Assembly: GCA_040182905.1 (NCBI GenBank)
Contig: JARQWU010000078.1
Coordinates: 1-37,256 of the forward strand
Length of the DNA stretch: 37,256 nucleotides
From: Barthelona sp. PAP020
Taxonomy: Eukaryota; Metamonada: BaSk clade
Direction of reading: 5' to 3'
Part shown: positions 17,270-25,397 of the stretch, in pieces
Numbering within the stretch: position 1 is the first letter of the stretch
Layout of the letters: each line of letters starts with the position of its first letter
Position numbers and translations under genes: made by a program
The notes under the pieces: model-generated
Seen by the model: only the letters and a program-made list of their open reading frames with translations
What the model was told of the DNA's origin: nothing
The model's database searches: none

Positions 17270-18511
17270 ATGGCTGACTGGAAAAAGAATATTGATATCA
17301 ATCAAGTTTGTGAATACAAATATAGCAAGTGCAACATCTTCTTTGGTGTTGGCGCTATCAACAAATTTGAAGAGATCTTAAAAAGAACTGGTGCTAAAAA
17401 AGTTGGTTTTGTTACTTCTCGTGGTGCTTATCAAAAGACTGGTGCTTGGGCTGTTATTGAAAAGTTCTTAAAGGAATATGATGTTGAATATAAGTTATAC
17501 AACAAGGTTACTGCTAATCCTGAAACCGTTCATGTTGATGAAGCTCGTGAATTTTTCTATGGTGACAATCAATGGACTCCTGATTTCCTTTGTGGTATTG
17601 GTGGTGGTTCACCTATTGATGCTTGTAAGGCTTTGGCTATTACTATGAAGTATCCTGAGCAATCTTGTATGGACCTTTTCACTTTCAAGTTCACTCCCAC
17701 TGAATCTGTTCCTGTTGTTGCCATCAATTTAACTCATGGTACTGGTACTGAATCCAATCGTTTTGCTGTTGTTTCAATTTTGGTTGATGAAAGTGGAAAA
17801 ACAATGGAAATTCCTTTCAAGCCTTGTATTGCCTACGATATTTCTTATCCTATTTATTCTATTGATGATCCTGCCTTATTGGTTACATTACCTGGTAAAC
17901 AAACTATGTACACAGCTGTTGATGCCTTGAATCATGTTACCGAAGCCTGTTCAACTCTTCTTAAAACACCTTTCTCAATTAATATTGCTCATGAAGTTGT
18001 CAACTACATTATTGAGTATTTGCCATTGGCCCTTGCTGATCCTGAAGATTTAACCGCCAGATATTGGTTATTGTATGCTTCAATGTTGGCTGGACAAGCT
18101 TTTGATGTTTCTTTACTTCATTTAACTCATGCTCTTGAACACACCTTGTCTGCTTATGTTCCTGAATTGCCTCATGCTTTGGGATTATCCATGATTCTTC
18201 CAGCTGTGTTGAAACACTGTTATGATCATAATGCTGAGATTTTCGCATATGTTTATGAGAAGATTATTCCTAATCTTGAAGGAAAGGCTGGTGAAGGTGT
18301 CATGGTTGCCAAAAAGATGGAAGAATGGTTGGTGAGCGTTGGAATCACTGAAAAGCTTAAAGATTTCTTCACTAAAGAACAAGTTGACACACTTGTTGAT
18401 TCTACACACAAGACACCCGGTATGGATGGTTTGTTGGCTTTGAGCCCCTTAGAAATCAATGATGAAATTCTTGCTGACATCTTTGAATCTTCCTTTGAAT
18501 ACATGCACTAA
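17270..18511 (+). CDS. Iron-containing alcohol dehydrogenase (group III)
   Basis: 413 aa, starting MADWKKNIDINQ; the frame continues a few codons upstream to a TTG that is not needed. It reduces an aldehyde or ketone to the alcohol (or the reverse) with NAD(P)H, probably as a cytosolic step of fermentative metabolism. The dinucleotide-binding part has CGIGGGSPIDACKA (108-121) and THGTGTESNRFAV (155-167). Iron ligands fit D218 and H222 (AVDALNH), H287 (THALEH) and H302 (LPHALG). The family is common in trichomonads, Entamoeba and anaerobic bacteria. Codon use is richer in C-ending codons (GGT/GCT/ATC/AAG) than other genes here, which suggests high expression. A tcatag motif 23 bases before the ATG may be the initiator. 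Confidence 0.93.
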   Translation: MADWKKNIDINQVCEYKYSKCNIFFGVGAINKFEEILKRTGAKKVGFVTSRGAYQKTGAWAVIEKFLKEYDVEYKLYNKVTANPETVHVDEAREFFYGDNQWTPDFLCGIGGGSPIDACKALAITMKYPEQSCMDLFTFKFTPTESVPVVAINLTHGTGTESNRFAVVSILVDESGKTMEIPFKPCIAYDISYPIYSIDDPALLVTLPGKQTMYTAVDALNHVTEACSTLLKTPFSINIAHEVVNYIIEYLPLALADPEDLTARYWLLYASMLAGQAFDVSLLHLTHALEHTLSAYVPELPHALGLSMILPAVLKHCYDHNAEIFAYVYEKIIPNLEGKAGEGVMVAKKMEEWLVSVGITEKLKDFFTKEQVDTLVDSTHKTPGMDGLLALSPLEINDEILADIFESSFEYMH

Positions 18512-18699
18512 AGTTGTCCGATGTTTTTTTTTTTCAAGCATAAATGTCAATATCTTTTTATTTTCAAAGAAAACAAAAATCAATCTCAACACTATTTTCT
18601 TCCAAGGATAAATTTTCCCAAATATTTTGGGTTAACAGAACATTTTTTTTTAAAGTTCAACCATAAAAACAAATAAAAATAGCCAAAAAGAAGTGATTC

Positions 18700-19131
18700 T
18701 TAAAGAATTACTGGATAGACTAAAATATCATCACTTTCATCAGGATTTTCATCAATGTATTGATGCATATTACCACCATTCCTTTTATTGGTGTAGACCA
18801 AATCCGAACATTAATTAATAGCTGAGTGAAAGTCCTTTTGATTCATTTTAACCCAAAAGTACCGTTTGTCATATCCGATTCCTTTTTTCCTCTAGCAGAA
18901 CAAATGTTGATATGAGATAACCTTGATTCTTGACTAATTCAATTAATTGAGACTGAGACACGTGATGAAATGTCACATCAATATCTTCTTCAGTTTATGG
19001 TTCTCCAAAATTTCGAATATTGATCAAATATTTCCAGACAATTATCTGTGCTCATCCCACAAATCAGGGGCTTTTATAACTGAATCAAGTTGTTTTATAA
19101 TTGAACTATTGGATCTGGATTTACTTACATG
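18700..19131 (-). pseudogene. Decayed protein-coding relic
   Basis: On the - strand, four coding-like pieces lie in order but in different frames or broken by stops: SKSRSNSSIIKQLDSVIKAP (about 19065-19124), DVTFHHVSQSQLIELVKNQG (about 18915-18985), GIGYDKRYFWVKMNQKDFHS (about 18823-18890), and the end NGGNMHQYIDENPDESDDIL...PVIL with a TAA at 18700-18702. Residue composition is typical of real protein, unlike the Lys/Phe/Ile shadows elsewhere. At least three frame changes and several stops (for example after DEHR) separate the pieces. The family is not recognised; a transposase or an accessory host gene is possible. Confidence 0.55.
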
Positions 19132-19168
19132 AGTCTTTCATGTATTCTTTCTCAAGGAATGAAATATT

Positions 19169-19450
19169 GGTACAATTGTGACACAACTATATTTATTCAC
19201 AAAGAAAGTGAACTTAAAAAAGCACAACAGAGGAATTAAGGGACTGAAAAGTAATTTTAACAAATCAAGTGTGAGAATATCTCCAAAAGTCTTCATTCCT
19301 ATTTTTGTATTTGACAAAAGCAAAATTTTAAAGTTTAAACTTTACCTTGGAAAATCTAAAGTTTTAAAGGTCAATCAGACATTGAAAGCTTTTTTACGAT
19401 ATAAACCCAATTGTTATTTGTTCATTCATACACTCAACCCTTCACATCGT
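19169..19450 (+). repeat. Dispersed repeat copy R1
   Basis: Starts ggtacaattgtgacacaac and runs through atttattcacaaagaaagt, gaattaagggactga, aaagtttaaactttacct, gaaaatctaaagttttaaa and cattgaaagctttttt to ttcattcatacactc. The same ordered blocks occur in R2 (+) and R3 (-). In this copy one frame stays open for 91 codons, but only part resembles the R3 frame. Confidence 0.75.
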
Positions 19451-19596
19451 TAATCAAACGCTCCAACATTTTGTTGGTCAAAATCACAGTTCAAGAACAT
19501 CTGTTGAACTTCAAAAGGCAAAAAGACGATAGCAATCAATCCAAAATCATAACATCATAAGATTATAAGTTACTTCCATCAGTTGGAAGCAATAGG

Positions 19597-19870
19597 AATT
19601 GGGAAGACCTGAAAGTATTTATCCATAGGTATCTCACTACCACCCAATCAAAACAAACCAATCATGAATTAGAGTTCAACCACAGTAATCATAGATAGCA
19701 AGATATAGATTTCACTTCGGTTGATATTCCAAAGAGATACTAAGCTCACTTCAAAAGTTCACTGTTTGCTTATCAATAACAAAATTGAAGGGTTTATAAA
19801 ATGTGGGCTGCACTTTGATCCAAACACTGCAAATTCAAAATATGAACAGAAAGCTGTGATACAAAGTTGA
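19597..19870 (+). pseudogene. Second decayed protein-coding relic
   Basis: The + strand reads NWEDLKVFIHRYLTTTQSKQ..., QDIDFTSVDIPKRY and FKSSLFAYQ with in-frame stops between them, then in another frame KIEGFIKCGLHFDPNTANSK (from 19781) to a TGA at 19868-19870. Composition is protein-like. Family not recognised; it may belong to the same dead element as the relic at 18.7-19.1 kb. Confidence 0.45.
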
Positions 19871-19958
19871 ATGTTTTCAAATATCAATGTTGTGTGATGA
19901 TTTATCAATAGGATGGTGTTTTGTGAAATCAATTTGGTCAAAAGGTAAAAGTATTAGA

Positions 19959-21974
19959 TTAATTGTAGAATGGTTGGAGAAGTTCCACAATTTTGGAATG
20001 ACCTTGATCTCTGGCAATGTCCATTGGTGTCCATTTTTGTTGATATTTGAGATTTACATCAGCTCCATGATCTAATAGAAGTTTGACTGTGTCAAGGTGA
20101 CCATTTTGACAACTTACATGCAATGGAGAAGCACCATCATTATCACACAAATTAACATCAGGTCCATGATCTAAGAGCATTTTGGTAACATCAAGATGAC
20201 CATTTTGACAACTAATATATAATAGAGAACTACCATCATTAGGATACAAATTAACATTAGCACCATAATCCAAGAGCATTTTGGCGATATCAAGATGACC
20301 ATTTTGACAACTGATGTGCAATGGAGAACTACAATCATTAGGACACAAATTAATATCAGCCCCATGATTCAAGAGCATTTTGGAAACATCAAGATGACCA
20401 TTTTCACAACTGATGTACAATGGAGAAGCACCGTTATTATTGCACAAATTAACATCAGCTCCATGATCCAAGAGCATTCTGGCAACATCAAGATGACCAT
20501 TTTGACAACAAATGTACAATGGAGAAGTACCATTATTCTTACACAAATTAACATCAGCCCCATGAGCCAAGAGCATTTTGGCAACATCAAGATGACCTTG
20601 TTCACAACTGATGTACAATGGAGAAGCACCTTCATTCATACATAAATTAACAGCAGCGCCATGATCCAAGAGCATTCTGGCAACATCAAGATGACCTTTT
20701 TGACAACTAACATATAATGGAGAATATCCCTCATTCATACTCAAATGAACATCAGCGCCAAAATACAACAAAAACTCAACAATTTCTATATGCCCACTAA
20801 TAGCAGCTCCAAACAATGTTGTTCTTCCTTCTTTACCCTGTTTGTTCACATCAACACCAACTTTGATACACTGCTTGACAATCTCAAGATTACCATAAAA
20901 AGCTGCATAATATATCTTCTTTGGCCGACCATTATCTTCAAATCCATCCACATCAAACCCATCTGGAACAACAACTTGATCCATGTTATACTTACCATAA
21001 GGGTCAACTTCCTCTTCAATACCTGTCTCTTCAACCACAGTATCGACAAGCATCTTCAGATAATCAGCAATCAACTCAAAAGACGGACGCTCGGAAGGGT
21101 TTTCATTGAAACACAGGTTTACAATACCATGACCCGGAATCGAATCAATCATCTCGTCGGAGTATGGCAATTTCCCATTAAGCAAATACCTATACGCTTC
21201 ACTATCATCAATGCCCTCAAAAGGACGAATGCCTGTCATTACATAAATCATCATCACGGCAAACGCCCACACATCAATAGCCTTTCGATTAATTTCATCC
21301 TCATTTTCCCAAACAAGGATTTCAGGAGCAATGTATGCAATAGCTCCTACCATGGAAACCATTGAAAAACTGTTGGCATCTTTCACAGTTCCAAAATCGC
21401 TCAAAGCAGGAATAAACTTTCCACTTACCTTCCTCAAAAGAACATTGTTGGGTTTCAAATCGCCATGAACTAAGCCACATTCGTGACAGTAATCCATTGT
21501 GAAAGCAACCTGCATGAGTATTGTCAGCTTTTCCATCAACGAAAGGTTGGGTATTTCATATTCAAGAACTGAATCACAAAATTCCATAACTATCCCAATC
21601 TTGCCATTCATTTTGGTTACGCCATGAATTTGACGAATGCAAGGATGATTCAATGCCATTGGCATGCATTCTTTGAATAAATCATGTGCTGCCGGCTTCT
21701 TGTGAAAAAACTTGATGATATGAACAATTCCACATTTTTCAGCGGTGCTTAAGTATCCAAATGCTCCTATTGCGAAATAGGGATTAAGTATTTTAAAAGT
21801 AGATCCAAGAATTTCGGTAGGTTTCAGGGAATTTATAATCTCTGTGAATGATTCTAGATTGGGTATACGATTCCTACCCTTTGATCGCCAGTTTGCAACA
21901 AAAATAATGTCAACTTCTTTTTCTTTCAGTTCAATTATCTTTTTAAGGTGTGCAATGTCAGTGTTAACAACCAT
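19959..21974 (-). CDS. Protein kinase with ten C-terminal ankyrin repeats
   Basis: 671 aa from the ATG giving MVVNTDIAHLKKI; the frame is open further upstream but only through a low-complexity Phe/Leu stretch without ATG near its start. A kinase domain spans about 60-325: a weak Gly loop (IGAFGYLSTA), likely ATP Lys in VHIIKFF, catalytic loop HGDLKPNNVLL (about 167), DFG in LSDFGTVKD (about 191), APEIL, DVWAFAVMMIYVMTG, and ERPSF near the end. The HRD Arg is Gly (HGD). Ten ankyrin repeats follow (about 345-671), most with the form NDGASPLHISCQNGHLDVAK. TKL-like kinases fused to ankyrins are abundant in trichomonads. The gene sits between inverted copies of a dispersed repeat. Confidence 0.88.
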   Translation of the reverse strand: MVVNTDIAHLKKIIELKEKEVDIIFVANWRSKGRNRIPNLESFTEIINSLKPTEILGSTFKILNPYFAIGAFGYLSTAEKCGIVHIIKFFHKKPAAHDLFKECMPMALNHPCIRQIHGVTKMNGKIGIVMEFCDSVLEYEIPNLSLMEKLTILMQVAFTMDYCHECGLVHGDLKPNNVLLRKVSGKFIPALSDFGTVKDANSFSMVSMVGAIAYIAPEILVWENEDEINRKAIDVWAFAVMMIYVMTGIRPFEGIDDSEAYRYLLNGKLPYSDEMIDSIPGHGIVNLCFNENPSERPSFELIADYLKMLVDTVVEETGIEEEVDPYGKYNMDQVVVPDGFDVDGFEDNGRPKKIYYAAFYGNLEIVKQCIKVGVDVNKQGKEGRTTLFGAAISGHIEIVEFLLYFGADVHLSMNEGYSPLYVSCQKGHLDVARMLLDHGAAVNLCMNEGASPLYISCEQGHLDVAKMLLAHGADVNLCKNNGTSPLYICCQNGHLDVARMLLDHGADVNLCNNNGASPLYISCENGHLDVSKMLLNHGADINLCPNDCSSPLHISCQNGHLDIAKMLLDYGANVNLYPNDGSSLLYISCQNGHLDVTKMLLDHGPDVNLCDNDGASPLHVSCQNGHLDTVKLLLDHGADVNLKYQQKWTPMDIARDQGHSKIVELLQPFYN
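20040..20770 (-). repeat. 99-bp ankyrin-coding tandem repeats
   Basis: Repeats 3 to 9 of the ankyrin domain share long DNA stretches (for example atcaagatgaccattttgacaac and catgatccaagagcat on +, every 99 bases), so the array grew recently by duplication. The similarity also creates long false frames on the other strand. Confidence 0.9.
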
Positions 21975-22569
21975 TGTGTGTAAAAAAAGAAATAGAAAAA
22001 AAGTAAAGAAAAATTCATTTGTAATATTTTCCAAGAACAATCAAGCATTGTTTTAATTTTGTCGTTGTCCAAATGAAATGAATTGATTAAGTAGACTGGT
22101 ATGAGATATTTTTGTCGATATGTTATTTAATTCTTTCTTGAGATCTCCTTTTTCGAATTGATACCCAATTGAACTTTTAACATTAATTTAAACATTGTGA
22201 AAATGTCACACAATTCTGAAAGTTTGTCATGATGATATTTGTTCGAATTTTTTAAACAAAAGACATTATTCCAATTCATTTTTACAGATTTAATGATATA
22301 TTGATGGTATTGACTCACGAAATTCACAAATTAAACTTGCAAAAGTGCGATATGTGCCATCAAATTTCCATTTTTTCTTCCATTGATGAAACCTTTTTCA
22401 CTTCTTCATGAGAGTCTCCAATGTTGGAAGTATGTGACAACTTTCAGTGTAAATAAATAAAAGCAACATCATTTATAATTAATATTTTTTGTTCTTGTTG
22501 TGTTAGAATTGAACAATCGGTATTGTAATCTTAAGCAGGGATAAGGGATAAAAGTGGTCTAATACTTTT
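21975..22569. other. Upstream region of the ankyrin-kinase gene
   Basis: About 600 bases. A 66-codon - strand frame (22127-22327) starts with GTG, has no recognisable motif and is not called. The stretch next to the ATG is a strong purine/pyrimidine run (T-rich on the coding strand). Confidence 0.5.
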
Positions 22570-22840
22570 GTCTAGCAGTGATACAAACTTATTTATAAAG
22601 AAAGCAAACCAAAAAAGTCATTTTAGTAAATTTCGGCCAAAACACAGGGCGAGGAATACAGACTGAAATTCTATTTTGTGGATGATCCATTTTGTATTTT
22701 TGGAAGGAATTTCCTGTCCCTGTTTCTTTTGGATTTGGCAAAATCAATTTTTAAAGTTTAAACTTTAGCGCAAAGAAATTGAAAATTTCAACAGACCAAT
22801 CGGACCTCGAAAACTTCAAATTAAATAGATTATTTCCAAG
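22570..22840 (+). repeat. Dispersed repeat copy R2
   Basis: Begins near tctagcagtgatacaaac and continues atttataaagaaagcaaac, aaatttcggccaaaacacagg, gaatacagactgaaat, ttaaagtttaaactttag, tttcaacagaccaatcggacctcgaaaactt, to ccaagaagcactgtccgtatgtg. Just before it stands gtggtctaatacttttg (22554-22570), a phrase like some Tc1/mariner terminal repeats. It runs tail-to-tail into R3. Confidence 0.75.
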
Positions 22841-23152
22841 CCAAGAAGCACTGTCCGTATGTGTGAATAAAAAAGAATGGTGTTTATTTGGTTAAAGGCT
22901 TTCGAAGCCCGATTGATCTGTTGAAAAACTTTAGATTTTCTAAGGTAAAGTTTAGGCTTTAATATTTTGCTTTTGCAAAAATTCAAAAAAATAGTATTGA
23001 AGAATTTCTCCGAAATTCTCCTGCTTGATCGTTCCATTTACATCTCAGTCCCTCAATTCCCCTCCTGTGATTTTGACTGAAATTTGCTAGAATGAGTTTT
23101 CAGAGTTTACTTTCTTTGTAAATAAATATAGTTGTTTCACAACTTGACCAAT
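22841..23152 (-). repeat. Dispersed repeat copy R3, inverted relative to R1 and R2
   Basis: On the - strand the order of blocks is the same as in R1: caagttgtgaaacaactat, atttatttacaaagaaagt, gaattgagggactgag, aagcctaaactttaccttag, aaaatctaaagtttttcaa, cagatcaatcgggcttcg, and ttcacacatacggac. With R2 it forms a fold-back of roughly 580 bases centred near 22840. A 73-codon frame in it resembles the R1 frame (RSSRRISEKFF, KSKILKPKLYLRKSKV), so the ancestor may have been coding. Confidence 0.75.
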
Positions 23153-23535
23153 AAATCGGACCTCGAAAGTCTTTAACCAAATAATGTGGAAGTTCATGCT
23201 CAATGAACGGAATTTATTGGAGATATAAAGAGGTCATTAAATATCACTTCCTTTATTTGTTGTTTCTTACCACCTTTAGGTCCAATTTTTTAAGTTACTT
23301 GGGCATCTGAATCCACGTGAGTTTTTCCCAAACCTTAAGCTAACTCGTTTCGTTGTTCACTGAACAACTCATACCTTGTTTAAGAAACAAAGTAGTTTGA
23401 AAATCTACTCAATAATAAATACGTTAATTTACTTTACTACTATTATAAACAATTTTTTTTTCAAATATACCCTGGAATTATTAAACAATTTATTTTATTT
23501 TATTTTATTTTATTTAATTTAATTTATTTTGCAAA
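23153..23535 (+). repeat. Repeat fragment R4 followed by an (ATTTT)n microsatellite
   Basis: 23153-23190 (aaatcggacctcgaaagtctttaaccaaata) repeats the last third of the R family in + orientation. The next 300 bases hold no gene. A TTTTA pentanucleotide array with a TTTAA variant tail lies at about 23490-23530, just after the stop codon of the next gene. Confidence 0.6.
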
Positions 23536-25215
23536 TTATGAAAACAAAAGATTTTTGAGCAAGGAAACCAAAGGATTAAAATTTCCTTCATCCAAATCAA
23601 AATACTCAATCATTTCATAATGTTCCTTCAAAATATCTTGATAAGGAGATTCAGGAACAAAATTTGAACTCACACTTTTGAAAGTATAATCATCCAACAA
23701 ATATTGTTGAAAACTAGTTAAACCTTTGTGAGTCATTGTTTCTTTAAAGTTTTCAATTTGAGCTCTTGTCAACCAAAAATCCTTCTTTGTATTGATAAAC
23801 ACAGTAGATATTCCATTGATATGTTTAATTTTCTCAAAATCCACACCTGACCTGAGAAAACTGATTGGAATATTCTTATAATAAATATCTGAGCAATCAA
23901 TAGTGCCAAATGCTTTTTTAATGTTCGGTATTAGTTGATTAAAGGGTATTGAATCAGAATCTGGAATTGCTGAACAGTATAATTCTGGACTTAATTGACC
24001 ATTGAAAATTAAAAGTTTATTGATTGGCAAATTTGTCAAAGTAAACTCTGATTCTAACAATTCTTTATTTAGCAAAGTTCTGAATACAATATCGGCAGCA
24101 CTATCTGCACAAAATATGTTGAGTTTTTTTCTTTCTGTTCCAAAATCATAACCATATGAGATTTGAACAAATGCTTGGAAAAAATAAGTAGATTGAGAAA
24201 AAGCGTTCACTTCCAATGATTCATCACACGGTGGAATTTGAATGATATAACAGGCAATTCCTTGTTTCAGCATAGATCTACAAAATGCTGAATAAGTCAT
24301 CGCAGTTTCTAATTCATTCCAAAAACCACCACTCACGATGATTATTGGCATGTTATTATTATTCTTTGTCAAAGAATTTTCATAAATTCTAATAAACCGC
24401 TTCTCTTTTTTAACAAGACTAAAACCATCTCCATATTCATGATCCTCATAATCGGTAGCTATACATCGACCTGTTGTTGTATCAAAATATTCATCAAACA
24501 ATTGAAACTTTGTAACAATTTGATGGTTTTGCAAAACAATTTTTTTTTCAGCCGAAAGTACGTTCTTTGAACAAAAATCGTAACAATTAAAAGCAACTGT
24601 ATATAAAGCATCTTGATGGTAAATTTGAGGCATCAACGAATTTTGAAATAAAGAATCTTCAGCCTCAAAATAATATATACTATCCATGTCAATAGGATTC
24701 GAAAATGGAAAGTTATCCACAGCAATTCCCATATCATGAAAAGGAGAGTGATTTTCATTTAAGAAATTCCTACAATACATAGTGGCAATTTTCGTTAAAC
24801 TTGCTGACGAAGGTAAAGCAGAAGAACAATAATTACTGCTATTTGTGCATTTTAAAAAGGGTACTTTCAAAGCAGAAAATAATACAAATTTTGGTTGAAG
24901 ACATTCAGTGGCCTCACAACAGGATGAATATGCAGGATATATACATCTTATACAAGAATATCCTCCATATCTATATCCTCTTGGACACACGTAATTTGAC
25001 TGATCTTTTGACATTAATAAACTAAAAATTCCAATTATTAATGGAAACAACAAAAATATTAAACAACCATAACACATTAATTTTTCTTTTAATGTTTTTT
25101 CTCTTCGATATTGTGTATTTATCGTAGTCCATCCTTTTTGGGAAGTAATTTTTTTTCTTTGAGGTATTAATTGATATTGTTCTTCATAAAAACCAATTCC
25201 TAAATCATTATTCAT
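23536..25215 (-). CDS. Type II membrane protein with Cys-rich and alpha/beta-hydrolase-like ectodomain
   Basis: 559 aa. A basic cytoplasmic tail of about 44 residues is followed by one membrane helix (about 46-68, CLIFLLFPLIIGIFSLLM), placing the rest outside or in the lumen. Residues 75-160 are Cys-rich (CPRGYRYGGYSCIRC, CCEATEC). From about 305 the pattern is that of an alpha/beta hydrolase: a strand IIIVSGGFW, a helix ending MLKQGIACYIIQIPP, and an elbow-like LNIFCADSAADIVFRTLL where the usual GxSxG reads A-D-S-A-A. A later LLIFNGQLSP could be the Asp-strand region. The fold call is inference and no specific enzyme family was recognised. A TCATTT motif (25231-25236) lies 15 bases before the ATG. 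Confidence 0.7.
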   Translation of the reverse strand: MNNDLGIGFYEEQYQLIPQRKKITSQKGWTTINTQYRREKTLKEKLMCYGCLIFLLFPLIIGIFSLLMSKDQSNYVCPRGYRYGGYSCIRCIYPAYSSCCEATECLQPKFVLFSALKVPFLKCTNSSNYCSSALPSSASLTKIATMYCRNFLNENHSPFHDMGIAVDNFPFSNPIDMDSIYYFEAEDSLFQNSLMPQIYHQDALYTVAFNCYDFCSKNVLSAEKKIVLQNHQIVTKFQLFDEYFDTTTGRCIATDYEDHEYGDGFSLVKKEKRFIRIYENSLTKNNNNMPIIIVSGGFWNELETAMTYSAFCRSMLKQGIACYIIQIPPCDESLEVNAFSQSTYFFQAFVQISYGYDFGTERKKLNIFCADSAADIVFRTLLNKELLESEFTLTNLPINKLLIFNGQLSPELYCSAIPDSDSIPFNQLIPNIKKAFGTIDCSDIYYKNIPISFLRSGVDFEKIKHINGISTVFINTKKDFWLTRAQIENFKETMTHKGLTSFQQYLLDDYTFKSVSSNFVPESPYQDILKEHYEMIEYFDLDEGNFNPLVSLLKNLLFS

Positions 25216-25397
25216 GTGGTTATCGAATTAAAATGATAAAAACTATGTACAACAATAAAAAAATTCAATTTCACAAAACAAAATTTTTGATACACAAATA
25301 TTTGAATAAATAAACAAAAAAAAAGCAAGATTAACTTTTATACATGAGTGCATTCAAACAAAAATCCATTAAAAATTCTTTTTTTTTTGTTTTTTGT

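Larger units (their letters stand above)
18512..19958. other. Relic-rich region between ADH and the ankyrin-kinase gene
   Basis: 1.45 kb without an intact gene. It holds the - strand relic (18700-19131), repeat copy R1 (19169-19450) and a + strand relic (19597-19870). The first 190 bases are AT-rich 3' flank of the ADH gene. Confidence 0.6.

Noticed and set aside
20295-20645. 116-codon + frame opposite the ankyrin repeats
   Set aside because: Periodic shadow of the 99-bp repeats, with no initiation context or independent protein character.
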